Of a DNA stretch of 64,000 nt, positions 27,550 through 36,240 are shown piece by piece. Origin of the DNA: Syntrophaceae bacterium (GTDB lineage Bacteria > Desulfobacterota > Syntrophia > Syntrophales > Smithellaceae). The stretch's first letter is position 1. Every line of letters starts with the position of its first letter. The stretch covers positions 1-64,000 of the forward strand of contig WRPE01000003.1 in the NCBI GenBank assembly GCA_009773315.1. The letters are read 5' to 3'. The position numbers and the translations under genes are program-made. The notes beneath the pieces were generated by a model. It worked only from the letters and a program-made list of their open reading frames with translations. It had not been told where the DNA came from and made no database searches.

Positions 27550-27737
27550 TTCACTTTCCTCTCTTAAAAAACACTCATCTTAATTTATCAACCTACACGC
27601 CTCTCGTGAGGTGCCCATTACCCCTACTCGCTTCGCTCCTCGCATGATGTGTTCACTATCCCTCCTCGCTTCGCTCGCGGGATAGTTCGACCTGCGCGCT
27701 TCAGTGCACTTCGTTTCTGAAACTCGGGTCTCACTAT
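27550..27737. other. fusA leader segment with short direct repeats
   Basis: Non-coding sequence between fusA and its upstream terminator. CTCGCTTCGCTCCTCGC (about 27628-27644) and CTCGCTTCGCTCGCGGGATAG (from about 27667) are two near copies of one repeat that can form short hairpins. No open frame with a ribosome site was found. With the terminator and promoter regions the gene-free stretch spans 27550-27950. Confidence 0.45.
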
Positions 27738-27779
27738 AAAAAAAACCCCGCATTTGGAAGAGTCTCTGCCAGATGGGGG
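27738..27779 (-). terminator. Intrinsic terminator/attenuator upstream of fusA
   Basis: Read on the minus strand: CCCCCATCTGG, an 11-base loop, CCAAATGCGGGG, then eight T residues (27745-27738). The stem has one bulge and one mismatch. It sits between a candidate promoter (27845-27819) and fusA (27549), and no gene lies upstream on that strand, so it would either attenuate fusA or end a small RNA of roughly 75 nt. Confidence 0.75.
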
Positions 27780-27818
27780 ATCCACCGTAATCGAGCCTTA
27801 GTAATAAGATTTTAATTT

Positions 27819-27845
27819 TTTATATTCTTAGACGGAATTTGTCAA
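27819..27845 (-). promoter_or_regulatory. Candidate promoter for the fusA leader
   Basis: Minus strand TTGACA (27845-27840) with TATAAA (27824-27819) after 15 bp, or TAAAAA after 17 bp. The -35 is perfect, the spacing or -10 suboptimal. Transcription from here would meet the terminator hairpin within about 80 nt. Confidence 0.5.
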
Positions 27846-27885
27846 GATAATGTTTTGATATAATCACATATTCCAATACTGCCTG

Positions 27886-27914
27886 TTGACTGGAGGCAAT
27901 CCTGCCGCTATAAT
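27886..27914 (+). promoter_or_regulatory. Sigma-70 promoter for the transglutaminase/ABC operon
   Basis: TTGACT (27886-27891), 17-bp spacer, TATAAT (27909-27914), about 45 bp before the ATG at 27960. One base from consensus. Confidence 0.8.
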
Positions 27915-27959
27915 TCAAGCCATATCATTCACTCTAATGTTTCAGAAAGATTGGCGAAC

Positions 27960-29426
27960 ATGGCAAAGATAAAATGGAATATAGTATGGGGCATTGTAAT
28001 TACTCTGATCTTTCTTGGCCTGCTGGCCGTGCGCCTGGAGTTGTTCAAAGAAAAACCAGAGGATAACCCGGTCTATCAAAAGGCTGAAATTTCACGTTCG
28101 CCCGAATCCTGGATGAATATTTATCAAAATAAGAAAAAAATCGGTGTAATACATCGCAAATTCAACGCACTGGGAAATGGCCGCTTCCAGACCGAGGAAT
28201 CTGTCACCATGCAGATTAACACGATGGGCGTCGTGCAAGCGCTTAATTTATCTACTGAGACAGAGCTTAATCCCGATATGTCCTTCTCTTCTTTCAATTT
28301 CGAGCTCAAGTCGAGTTTGTTTCGGTTTATTGCCCGAGGCTATGTGAACAAAGATAAACTTACTTTATATGCCGGTCTTCCCCCCGCCGAGGAAAAAACC
28401 GTTCTCCCTATCAAGGATATTCCCCATATTAGCGGCAATATTTACGAGGCGGCATTCTCTGCCGGTCTGGAAAAAGATAAGACCCGTGATTTCAGTATTT
28501 TTGATCCATCCACGCTGGGCATACGCAAAATATCCGTCACCCGCAACGCGGATGAGATTATCCTGATTATGGGAAAACGCGTTTTGACACAAAAATTCTG
28601 CGCCGATTTTATGGGAGCTAAAAATTGTGCCTGGTTGGCAAAAGATGGTGAGGTATTAAAAGAAACAGGAATACTGGGGCTTTCCATGGAAAAGGTCAGC
28701 GCCGAGCAAGCGCGGGAAGGAATCGCCGCTGGTGGTGTTGATTTTACGCAAATCGCTTCGATTCCCTCCAATCGAAACATCGCCAATCCATCAAAATTAA
28801 CGGGCATAGAAATCAAAATTGACGGCATTCTTAATTCGGCGCTCCTTCTTCAAGGCGGTCGGCAAAAATTCCATCAGGATATTTTAACGATTACCAAAGA
28901 GCCATATCCTTATGTAGCGTCAGAAAACAACATACCCGCAGTTTTTCAGAAGTATTTACAGCCGTCACCGCTTGTTCAATCCCAAGCCCCGCAAATGAAA
29001 ACGCAGGTGGAAAAAATTGTTTTTCACACGGACAGTCCACAGATCAAGCTTCAAAAAATCGTTCAATGGGTTTATCGCTCGATAGAAAAGAAACCGATAT
29101 TGTCCGTACCCAACGCGTTGGAAATTTTAAATAACAAGCAAGGTGACTGTAATGAACATGCGGTTCTAACCGCCGCACTGCTTCGCGCCGCGGGTATTCC
29201 CGCGCAGATTGAGACCGGATTGGCTTATCTCAATGGCCGCTTCTATTATCATGCCTGGAATCTGGCCTATATTGGACAATGGGTTACCGCTGACGCTGTT
29301 TTTAACCAGATTCCAACCGACGTCACACATATACGGCTGGCGCGCGGCGAAGGCGACGAACAACTGAATTTACTGGGCGTCATGGGCAAAATAAAACTGG
29401 AGGTCACATCCACAAAAAATGATTGA
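27960..29426 (+). CDS. Membrane-anchored transglutaminase-like protein
   Basis: 488 residues from ATG 27960 (AGAAAGA nine bases before it; a TTG at 27951 is the alternative). One N-terminal membrane helix (IVWGIVITLIFLGLLAV) is followed by a long beta-rich extracytoplasmic region. The C-terminal transglutaminase core has the Cys-His-Asp triad: NKQGDCNEHAVLTAALLRA, YYHAWN and TADAVFNQ. Such proteins are proposed proteases or crosslinkers outside the membrane. The stop overlaps the start of an ABC ATPase gene (ATGATTGA), so it probably works with that exporter. Confidence 0.85.
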   Translation: MAKIKWNIVWGIVITLIFLGLLAVRLELFKEKPEDNPVYQKAEISRSPESWMNIYQNKKKIGVIHRKFNALGNGRFQTEESVTMQINTMGVVQALNLSTETELNPDMSFSSFNFELKSSLFRFIARGYVNKDKLTLYAGLPPAEEKTVLPIKDIPHISGNIYEAAFSAGLEKDKTRDFSIFDPSTLGIRKISVTRNADEIILIMGKRVLTQKFCADFMGAKNCAWLAKDGEVLKETGILGLSMEKVSAEQAREGIAAGGVDFTQIASIPSNRNIANPSKLTGIEIKIDGILNSALLLQGGRQKFHQDILTITKEPYPYVASENNIPAVFQKYLQPSPLVQSQAPQMKTQVEKIVFHTDSPQIKLQKIVQWVYRSIEKKPILSVPNALEILNNKQGDCNEHAVLTAALLRAAGIPAQIETGLAYLNGRFYYHAWNLAYIGQWVTADAVFNQIPTDVTHIRLARGEGDEQLNLLGVMGKIKLEVTSTKND

Positions 29427-30144
29427 ACTGAAAAACCTGACCAAAGATTACGGAACAACACTGGCCGTGAACCATCTGAGCTTGAATGTGACAGCGGGAG
29501 AAATTTACGGATTCATCGGACCCAACGGCGCGGGTAAAACCACAACCATCCGGATGATAGGCGGTATTATCGAGCCGACCGTCGGAAGCATCACCATTTC
29601 CGGAATCGATCTGAAAAAAGACCCGGTTGCAGCAAAAAAGATTATCGGTTTTGTGCCGGACAGGCCATTTCTTTATGAGAAACTCACCGGTATGGAGTTT
29701 CTTAAATTCATTGCTGATTTATATAATGTGAACACTCAGCGTCTCTCCCGCAAGTCGGAGGAACTTTTAAAACAGTTCGCGCTTTGGGAGTGGGCAGATG
29801 AAATCATTGAGGCTTATTCTCACGGCATGAAGCAAAGATTGATTATTGCCGCAGCACTACTCCATAATCCGAAAGTGATGATCATTGACGAGCCGATGGT
29901 CGGTCTTGATCCCGAGGCCGTACGTATGGTCAAGGATATTCTTAAGGAACAGGCCGCGCAAAATGTAACCATTTTTGTCTCCACGCATACGTTGAGCCTC
30001 GCCGAGGATCTCTGCGACAGAATCGGTGTTATTCATAAAGGAAGACTTTTGGCGCAGGGCACCCTCGCCGAGTTGAATCTTGCTGCCAAAACCGGCGAAG
30101 CCAAACTGGAAGAAGTATTTTTAACTTTAGTTCGAGAAGCATAA
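29419..30144 (+). CDS. ABC transporter ATP-binding protein
   Basis: 241 residues: Walker A GPNGAGKTTT, Q-loop region IIGFVPDRPFLYEKLTG, signature AYSHGMKQRLIIAAALLHNP (SHGMKQR replaces the classic LSGGQ), Walker B VMIIDEPMVGLDP and switch His STHTLSLAED. Typical of the export ATPases with DUF4162-like families. It overlaps the transglutaminase gene and is followed after four bases by its permease. Confidence 0.95.
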   Translation: MIELKNLTKDYGTTLAVNHLSLNVTAGEIYGFIGPNGAGKTTTIRMIGGIIEPTVGSITISGIDLKKDPVAAKKIIGFVPDRPFLYEKLTGMEFLKFIADLYNVNTQRLSRKSEELLKQFALWEWADEIIEAYSHGMKQRLIIAAALLHNPKVMIIDEPMVGLDPEAVRMVKDILKEQAAQNVTIFVSTHTLSLAEDLCDRIGVIHKGRLLAQGTLAELNLAAKTGEAKLEEVFLTLVREA

Positions 30145-30148
30145 GCCC

Positions 30149-31846
30149 ATGAAGAACACACTGTTGACACTATTGAGACCGCGCCTGCTTTCCGTCGGAA
30201 ATGGATTGAGGTCGGGTACGCAAAATAATCACCGGACGCGGCTTTTCCTGTTCTCATTTATCGGCCTCACTTTCTGGATAGGTACCTTTTTAATATTTCA
30301 CCGCGTTTTGACCTATTTTCAGAGTGTGCAGGATTTTGGCGACATCCTGGCCATGAAACTTCTTTCCATGATGATCATCACCTTCTTCACCCTTTTACTG
30401 TTCAGCAGCATTATCAACATCTTGTCTCACTTGTATTTGAGCCGCGACTTATCCTTGCTGCATTCTCTGCCGGTGCAGATCAAGGATATTTTCTTTTCTC
30501 GTTGGCTTTCGAGCGCCTTCGATTCCTCTTGGATGGTGGTGGCTTTCAGTCTTCCCGTTTTCTTGTCTTATGGGCTGGTTTACCAAGCCGGTATCGTTTT
30601 TTATCTGATTGCGCTTTGCGCAATCGTGTGCCTGTGCCTGATGGCCTCGGCCGCAAGCAGTCTTCTTGTCTTATTGGGCGCGGCTGTGCTGCCTGCGGGA
30701 AAAATTCGCACCCTTTTTGTCATCCTGGGCGTTTTGTTGGCACTGTTGCTTGTGATTGTTTTGAGGATGATCCGGCCGGAACAACTTGTCAATCCTGATA
30801 GTTTTGCCTCGGTTGTCCTTTATTTGAATTCAATGCAGACGCTCAATTTACCCTTTCTACCCACTACTTGGATAACGGATGCTGTGCGTTTTGCCTTGAA
30901 AAGCGAATGGACAAATTCGTTATTTAACCTGTCTCTTTCGGCCAGTTGTGTTTTTTTCCTTATTTTTTTGAATGAAATGGCCGCAAGCGCCATCTACTTT
31001 CGCGGCTTCTCCCGCGCTCAGACAACGGCCAAAAGGCTTTTCGCACCGGTTAAATTTCGTGGCCACCATTGGGAAGGACTGTTGAATTTTCTTTCGCGTC
31101 CGGCAAAAGCTTTCGCCATTAAGGAAATTCGCTCCTTCTTTCGCGATTCCACACAATGGCCGCAATTGTTTTTAATCTGCGCGTTGATTGTTGTTTATCT
31201 TTATAATTTCTCTGTCCTGCCGCTGGATCGATCGCCCATCAAAACGGTCTATCTCCAAAATGTCTTTTCTTTTTTGAATGTGGGACTGGCCGCTTTTGTG
31301 CTTTCGGCCATCGCCGCCCGTTTTGTTTTCCCGGCCGTCAGCATGGAAGGGGAAGCTTTCTGGATTATTCAATCAGCGCCCGTTTCCATTAAAACATTCC
31401 TCTGGATTAAGTTTTTTCTCTACTACATACCACTGCTTATTCTATCGGAATTCCTGATTGTCGTTTCCAATATTCTGCTTGGGGTTACGCCGTTTATGAT
31501 GTTTTTATCCGTCCTGACAATATTTTGTCTTGTCCCCGCTGTCGTAGCGCTCGCCGTAGGACTGGGCGCCCGTTATCCTGATTTTAAATCGGAAAATCCG
31601 GCACTATCGGTGACCAGTTTCGGGGGCGTGCTCTTTATGCTGCTTAGTTTCGGTCTGATTGCTTTGGTCATTATCCTGGAAGCAGGCCCGGTTTATAAAA
31701 TCTTTACATCCAGAATTCACGGTTACGGCTTTTCCTGGATACAAATTCTCTGGTTTGCCCTTTCCTTCGCTTTTGCGTTGTTTCTTTGCGTTTTTGCAGT
31801 ATTTTATCCCATGAAGCTGGGTGAAAAAAATCTACAGAAAAGATAA
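30149..31846 (+). CDS. ABC exporter permease
   Basis: 565 residues with about 12 hydrophobic segments, beginning after a polar N-terminus of 30 residues (LFLFSFIGLTFWIGTFLIF). No ATPase or periplasmic domain is seen. Size and topology fit the large two-half permeases that pair with ATPases such as the one just upstream. Substrate unknown; linkage to a membrane transglutaminase suggests a cell-envelope substrate. Confidence 0.85.
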   Translation: MKNTLLTLLRPRLLSVGNGLRSGTQNNHRTRLFLFSFIGLTFWIGTFLIFHRVLTYFQSVQDFGDILAMKLLSMMIITFFTLLLFSSIINILSHLYLSRDLSLLHSLPVQIKDIFFSRWLSSAFDSSWMVVAFSLPVFLSYGLVYQAGIVFYLIALCAIVCLCLMASAASSLLVLLGAAVLPAGKIRTLFVILGVLLALLLVIVLRMIRPEQLVNPDSFASVVLYLNSMQTLNLPFLPTTWITDAVRFALKSEWTNSLFNLSLSASCVFFLIFLNEMAASAIYFRGFSRAQTTAKRLFAPVKFRGHHWEGLLNFLSRPAKAFAIKEIRSFFRDSTQWPQLFLICALIVVYLYNFSVLPLDRSPIKTVYLQNVFSFLNVGLAAFVLSAIAARFVFPAVSMEGEAFWIIQSAPVSIKTFLWIKFFLYYIPLLILSEFLIVVSNILLGVTPFMMFLSVLTIFCLVPAVVALAVGLGARYPDFKSENPALSVTSFGGVLFMLLSFGLIALVIILEAGPVYKIFTSRIHGYGFSWIQILWFALSFAFALFLCVFAVFYPMKLGEKNLQKR

Positions 31847-32023
31847 ACACCTCCCTGCCTGCTTAAATGCCGGCATCATCAGGCAAAAGAAGATCCGGAA
31901 ATCGTCAGAAGTTGAAAATTATCTTGATTTTAGTTGCCGGATAGGCTAAACATCCCCGCATTCTGAATGACCCGTTTCATCAGATCTTTTGAGGATCTTG
32001 TTGAGATATTGAAAGGAGTTTTC

Positions 32024-34102
32024 ATGGCAAAGTACGAATCCAAATCTCTCAGAAATATGGCCGTCATCGGTCACGGCGGCACAGGTAAAACCTCTCTTTG
32101 TGAATCACTTTTATATGTTTCCGGAAAAAATGAACGGCTGGGCCGTGTTGATGACGGCTCGTCCACTATGGATTATGAACCGGAAGAGCAAAAAAAGCAT
32201 GTTTCAATCTCGTCCGCTGCCAATTTTGTCGAATGGGAAAAACATAAAATCAATATCGTGGACACCCCGGGCGACTCCAACTTTACTTTTGATATTAAGT
32301 GCTCGATGAGCATTGTGGATAACGCAGTCGTGATTATTGATTCGGTTGGCGGCGTTGAATTCCAGACACAAAAAGTTTGGGAACTGGCTGACGAATACTC
32401 CCTCCCCCGCATAATTTTCATTAATCGAATGGATCGGGAAAGAGCTGATTTCAACAAAGTGCTGGAAAGCATCAAAACAAAACTCAAGAAAAAAGCAACG
32501 CCCATCTGCCTTCCTATAGGGGCGGAAGATAAATTTCAGGGTATAATTGATTTGATCACCATGAAGGCTTATACATTTGCCGATAGTAAAGGTGTTGGCA
32601 AGGCGTCTGATATTCCTGTTGACATGATGGATGAAGCCAGCATGATGCGCGGTTCCATGGTCGAAGACATCGCGGAAGCAGACGACGAACTGATGAACAA
32701 ATACTTGGAAGCAGGCGAACTTTCCGCGGAAGAACTCAAGTCCGGTTTGAAAAAAGGCGTGACGTCAGGAAGTATTATCCCCGTCATTTGCGGGTCAGCC
32801 GTCAAAAGCATCGGCATCACGATGTTAATGGATTTAGCGGTCAGTTCTTTCGCATCACCTGTTGACCGTGGACCGGTTAAAGGCACAAAACCGGGCACAG
32901 ATAAAACAGAAGAAAGACAGCCTTCGGAAGATGCTCCTTTTTCCGCAATTGTCTTCAAAACCATTGCCGATCCTTACGCAGGCCGGTTGACATTGTTCCG
33001 GGTTTATTCGGGAAAACTTAATTCCGATACTGCCGTCTATAACTCTTCGAAAAAGATCACGGAAAAATTCGGCCATATTTTCTTTCTGGAAGGCAAAAAT
33101 CAGAAACAGGCGGAAGTACTTATTCCGGGTGACATTGCCGGGGTCGCCAAACTGAAGGAAACCGTCACCGGTGATACACTGAGCCACGAAAAATTCCCCA
33201 TCATCTTTGCCAAAGTCGCTGTCCCGCCGCCGATCATGTCTTTTGCCGTTGAACCAAAATCCAGAGGCGATGAAGACAAGATAGCCTCCACCATTCACCG
33301 TCTTACGGAAGAAGATCCAACCATTGTCTTCTCCCGCAATGTCCAGACCAAAGAAATGATTCTCTCCGGCATGGGTCAGGTGCATATTGAAGTCAACATT
33401 GAGAAGATGAAAAGAAAATTCGGTGTCGAAGTCAATCTGAACACACCGAAAGTCCCCTATTTTGAAACCATTAAGGGAAAAACCACCGTTCAGGGCCGAT
33501 ACAAGAAGCAGTCCGGCGGACGCGGCCAGTTCGGTGATTGTACAATCGACATTGAGCCCATGCCACGCGGCGGAGGCTATGAATTCCTTGATAAAATCGT
33601 TGGTGGCGTTATTCCGGGGCAATACCGCCCGGCCGTAGACAAAGGTATTGTGGAAGCTGCCGCCAAAGGCGTTCTGGCCGGTTATCCTGTCGTGGATTTC
33701 AGGATATCCCTTGTTTTCGGTTCCTATCATACCGTCGATTCTTCGGAAATGGCCTTTAAAATTGCCGGTTCCATGGCTTTTCAAAAAGGCGTCATGGAGT
33801 GTCAGCCAATCCTGCTGGAACCCATTGTCAACATTGCGATTGAAGTTCCAGATGAATACATGGGCGATGTTATCGGTGATCTCAACAGCCGCCGGGGACG
33901 CGTTCTGGGCATGGACACCAATGGCACCAATCAGGTGATTAAAGGTCAGGTGCCTATGGCGGAAATATTAAAGTATGCTCCCGATCTGCGCTCCATGACC
34001 AGCGGACGCGGAAACTTCACCTATACCGATTCGCATTATGAAGAAGTTCCCTCCTATATCGCGGACAAAATTATTGCCGAATCGAAGAAAGAAGAAGACT
34101 AA
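32024..34102 (+). CDS. Elongation factor G-like GTPase, second paralogue
   Basis: 692 residues from ATG 32024, chosen because AAAGGAG lies eight bases before; an upstream frame to 31967 is unsupported. G1 is GHGGTGKTSL, G3 DTPGDSNF, G4 NRMDRE. The switch I region reads EPEEQKKHVSI, without the ERGIT of canonical EF-G. Domains III-V are present (GMGQVHIEVNIEKMKRKFGVEV; SGGRGQFGD; SYHTVDSSEMAFK). This matches the EF-G-2 subfamily found beside a canonical EF-G in several phyla; its in vivo role is not settled. Confidence 0.92.
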   Translation: MAKYESKSLRNMAVIGHGGTGKTSLCESLLYVSGKNERLGRVDDGSSTMDYEPEEQKKHVSISSAANFVEWEKHKINIVDTPGDSNFTFDIKCSMSIVDNAVVIIDSVGGVEFQTQKVWELADEYSLPRIIFINRMDRERADFNKVLESIKTKLKKKATPICLPIGAEDKFQGIIDLITMKAYTFADSKGVGKASDIPVDMMDEASMMRGSMVEDIAEADDELMNKYLEAGELSAEELKSGLKKGVTSGSIIPVICGSAVKSIGITMLMDLAVSSFASPVDRGPVKGTKPGTDKTEERQPSEDAPFSAIVFKTIADPYAGRLTLFRVYSGKLNSDTAVYNSSKKITEKFGHIFFLEGKNQKQAEVLIPGDIAGVAKLKETVTGDTLSHEKFPIIFAKVAVPPPIMSFAVEPKSRGDEDKIASTIHRLTEEDPTIVFSRNVQTKEMILSGMGQVHIEVNIEKMKRKFGVEVNLNTPKVPYFETIKGKTTVQGRYKKQSGGRGQFGDCTIDIEPMPRGGGYEFLDKIVGGVIPGQYRPAVDKGIVEAAAKGVLAGYPVVDFRISLVFGSYHTVDSSEMAFKIAGSMAFQKGVMECQPILLEPIVNIAIEVPDEYMGDVIGDLNSRRGRVLGMDTNGTNQVIKGQVPMAEILKYAPDLRSMTSGRGNFTYTDSHYEEVPSYIADKIIAESKKEED

Positions 34103-34108
34103 TAAAGA

Positions 34109-34603
34109 ATGTTCAACGCCGGAATCATCACGGTGAGCGATAAAGGCTCGCAGGGCAAACGGGAAGATAAAAGCGGCCCCGCAATAGCAGAAATGCTTGC
34201 GGGCGCCGCTATTGACATAAAACATACCCTCATCATTCCTGACGAAGTTGACCAGATACAAAAAGCGATTATTCAATTCGCCGATGTGGAAAAACTGGAT
34301 GTGATTCTGACCACGGGCGGCACGGGGGTCAGCCCGCGCGATCTCACGCCGGATGCCACCCTGAAAGTCATTGATAAAGAAGTGCCCGGCATGGCCGAAG
34401 CCATGCGGATCGCCAGTATGAAAATCACCCCGCATGCCATGATTTCTCGCGCGGTCGTGGGCATTCGTGGCCGCTCATTGATCATCAATCTCCCCGGAAG
34501 CCCCAAAGGCGCCCAAGAGAATCTCGCCGCCATTTTACCCGCGCTTCAACACGCCATTGAAAAGATCAAAGGCGATCCTCGAGATTGCGCCATTTCCGTT
34601 TAG
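34109..34603 (+). CDS. mog: Molybdopterin adenylyltransferase (MogA/MoaB family)
   Basis: 164 residues: GIITVSDKGSQGKREDKSGP, TTGGTGVSPRDLTPDAT (the molybdopterin-binding loop), PGMAEAMR and INLPGSPKGAQENL are the family signatures. It activates molybdopterin with AMP before molybdenum or tungsten insertion. It starts six bases after the EF-G-2 stop. Confidence 0.92.
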   Translation: MFNAGIITVSDKGSQGKREDKSGPAIAEMLAGAAIDIKHTLIIPDEVDQIQKAIIQFADVEKLDVILTTGGTGVSPRDLTPDATLKVIDKEVPGMAEAMRIASMKITPHAMISRAVVGIRGRSLIINLPGSPKGAQENLAAILPALQHAIEKIKGDPRDCAISV

Positions 34604-34638
34604 TCTTTCAATTCACATTAGCACAAAGGAGGACAGCA

Positions 34639-34864
34639 ATGACAGAGAGAGAGCAATAGCAGTGCCAACAAATTCAAAATCATACTGATTGGAGTTTGTT
34701 TATTAGGGTTTGGCTACTTTTGGGGTGGACTTACATTTTACAAACAACTTTTTCCGTATGAGCAATTCAGAGCCATAAGACATGTATTATTACCAAGCTC
34801 ATCACTGCAAGCAAACCCGCGCAACACAATATTCCAAACATTTAGCCCGCAAGCAAACGTCGTA
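34639..34864 (+). pseudogene. Out-of-frame start and membrane anchor of the SGNH hydrolase
   Basis: ATG 34639 has an excellent ribosome site (AAAGGAGG, 34626-34633) but reads only MTEREQ before TAG at 34657. From 34643 to 34864 the other frame is open and continuous with the hydrolase: it encodes a short polar start, a membrane helix (KIILIGVCLLGFGYFWGGL) and a linker into IGDSITAGG. Adding one AG to the (AG)5 tract at 34644-34653 joins start and body. So the gene is either switched off by slippage, mutated, or mis-sequenced. Confidence 0.7.
34644..34653 (+). repeat. (AG)5 dinucleotide tract at codons 2-5
   Basis: Ten bases of AG repeat immediately after the start codon of the SGNH hydrolase gene. 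Six units (or three) would restore the frame, five do not. Five units is short for a phase-variation tract. Confidence 0.6.
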
Positions 34865-35368
34865 ATGATTGGCGACTCAATAACAGCAGGCGGCGAATGG
34901 AGCGAAATCTTTTCTCAAACAAAGATTGCCAACAGAGGCATTGGAGGCGACCGAGCTGAAGATATTTTACGACGAATGGAGCCAATATTTGCCGTCAATG
35001 CTAAAAAAGCATTTGTAATGGTTGGCATAAACGATATCTTTAGATATGAAAGCATTAACACAATATTCAATAACTATACGAATATTGTCCAACAGCTTAG
35101 AAGCAAAGGGACAGAGGTTTACATTCAGTCAACGCTTGAATGCAGTAAAAGCCGCTGCGGAAATAAACTGGAGAAAGCTAGAGAGCTAAACGAAAAACTC
35201 AAAGCATACGCAGCACAACACGAAATTGCCTACATTAACATAAACAATGGACTAACGAGCGAAACGGAAGGATTGCTAAAAGAATACACACCGGATGGTA
35301 TTCACTTGCTTGGCAGCGGATACTTAAAATGGAGTAAAACTATTTCTCCATACGTTTACTCAAAATAA
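34865..35368 (+). CDS. SGNH/GDSL-family hydrolase
   Basis: The body of an SGNH hydrolase: VVMIGDSITAGG (block I, nucleophile Ser), IANRGIGGDRAEDIL (block II Gly), VMVGINDIFR (block III, Asn) and DGIHLLGSGY (block V, Asp/His). Probably an esterase or lipase acting outside the membrane, given the anchor encoded upstream in another frame. Translation from ATG 34865, inside block I, would lack the start of the fold, so this frame alone is unlikely to be the natural protein. It looks more A/T-rich and simpler in codon use than its neighbours, possibly acquired. Confidence 0.8.
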   Translation: MIGDSITAGGEWSEIFSQTKIANRGIGGDRAEDILRRMEPIFAVNAKKAFVMVGINDIFRYESINTIFNNYTNIVQQLRSKGTEVYIQSTLECSKSRCGNKLEKARELNEKLKAYAAQHEIAYININNGLTSETEGLLKEYTPDGIHLLGSGYLKWSKTISPYVYSK

Positions 35369-35401
35369 CTCAACAGCAGCGTTAACCAGCCCAAAGGGTG
35401 T

Positions 35402-35719
35402 TCATTTCGGAGGGATGGAGATCTTGTTGCGGTCTTCAATCATGGGAGGGGCTTCGTGTTCTCTTATTTCTTTGCGCAAATCCCTGATCGTTTTATTCAG
35501 ACGGCTTATCGTGCGATTCAGGCGAAACCTCTCCATCACGCCTAACAACCCCGTAACGATGACACCCACCAGCAAGGCAACAAAAATAAGCATATAAGCC
35601 GGAACAACAATATCCTGTATGGAGTAGTACTTTATCGTTACAAGCGCGGAATTGAATTGTGAAAAGGTAACAATAAAAAAAGCAAAAATGATGGTGAGAA
35701 TTAAATAAAATATTTTCAT
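35402..35719 (-). CDS. LapA-domain (DUF1049) membrane protein
   Basis: 105 residues: two membrane helices (FYLILTIIFAFFIVTFSQF; YMLIFVALLVGVIVTGLLG) with FNSALVTIKYYS between them, then a basic coiled-coil tail (RLNRTISRLNKTIRDLRKEI). This is the LapA/YciS arrangement, linked in E. coli to lipopolysaccharide assembly. It follows the HIT gene by five bases on the same strand. Confidence 0.8.
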   Translation of the reverse strand: MKIFYLILTIIFAFFIVTFSQFNSALVTIKYYSIQDIVVPAYMLIFVALLVGVIVTGLLGVMERFRLNRTISRLNKTIRDLRKEIREHEAPPMIEDRNKISIPPK

Positions 35720-35724
35720 CGCGT

Positions 35725-36210
35725 TTAAACCTCCTGATGATGTTTTTTAAAAAGAGGTGCAAGTTTTGCGGCGGTTGTCGCCAGATCCTCCGGAATAACG
35801 CGGACATTACCGACCACACTCATAAAATTGGTATCACCGTCCCAGCGCGGGATGATATGGACATGAACATGTTCGGCAATGCCGGCGCCGGCTGCCTTGC
35901 CCAAATTCATGCCGATATTAAAACCATGCGGATTCATCGCTTCTTTCAGTACTTTCAAGGCTTTATCCATCAGGGCGAAAATTTCCATGCGTTCTTCGGA
36001 TGTGAGTTCTTCAATACCGCCCAGATGTCTCTGCGGAATAATCATAAGGTGACCGCCGACATAGGGATATCGGTTCAACATTACAAAACAGGTCTTTCCT
36101 TCAAACACGATGTAATCATCGCATCGAATTGAACATTTACAAAATACACATCCGTCTTGCTTTTCACCCACGAGATACTCCATCCGCCAGGGAGCAAACA
36201 TTGTTTCCAT
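35725..36210 (-). CDS. HIT-family nucleotide hydrolase/phosphorylase
   Basis: 161 residues from ATG 36210 (a TTG at 36225 is in frame). The start METMFAPWRMEYL and CVFCKC zinc pair are typical of the Ap4A phosphorylase-like HIT branch; LNRYPYVGGHLMIIPQRH and EHVHVHIIPRW carry the His triad. Likely acts on dinucleoside polyphosphates. Confidence 0.88.
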   Translation of the reverse strand: METMFAPWRMEYLVGEKQDGCVFCKCSIRCDDYIVFEGKTCFVMLNRYPYVGGHLMIIPQRHLGGIEELTSEERMEIFALMDKALKVLKEAMNPHGFNIGMNLGKAAGAGIAEHVHVHIIPRWDGDTNFMSVVGNVRVIPEDLATTAAKLAPLFKKHHQEV

Positions 36211-36240
36211 ATTTCCAACACCCAATGATTATTGACCCCA

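Noticed and set aside
32855-33784. 309-codon minus-strand open frame
   Set aside because: Antisense of the second EF-G.
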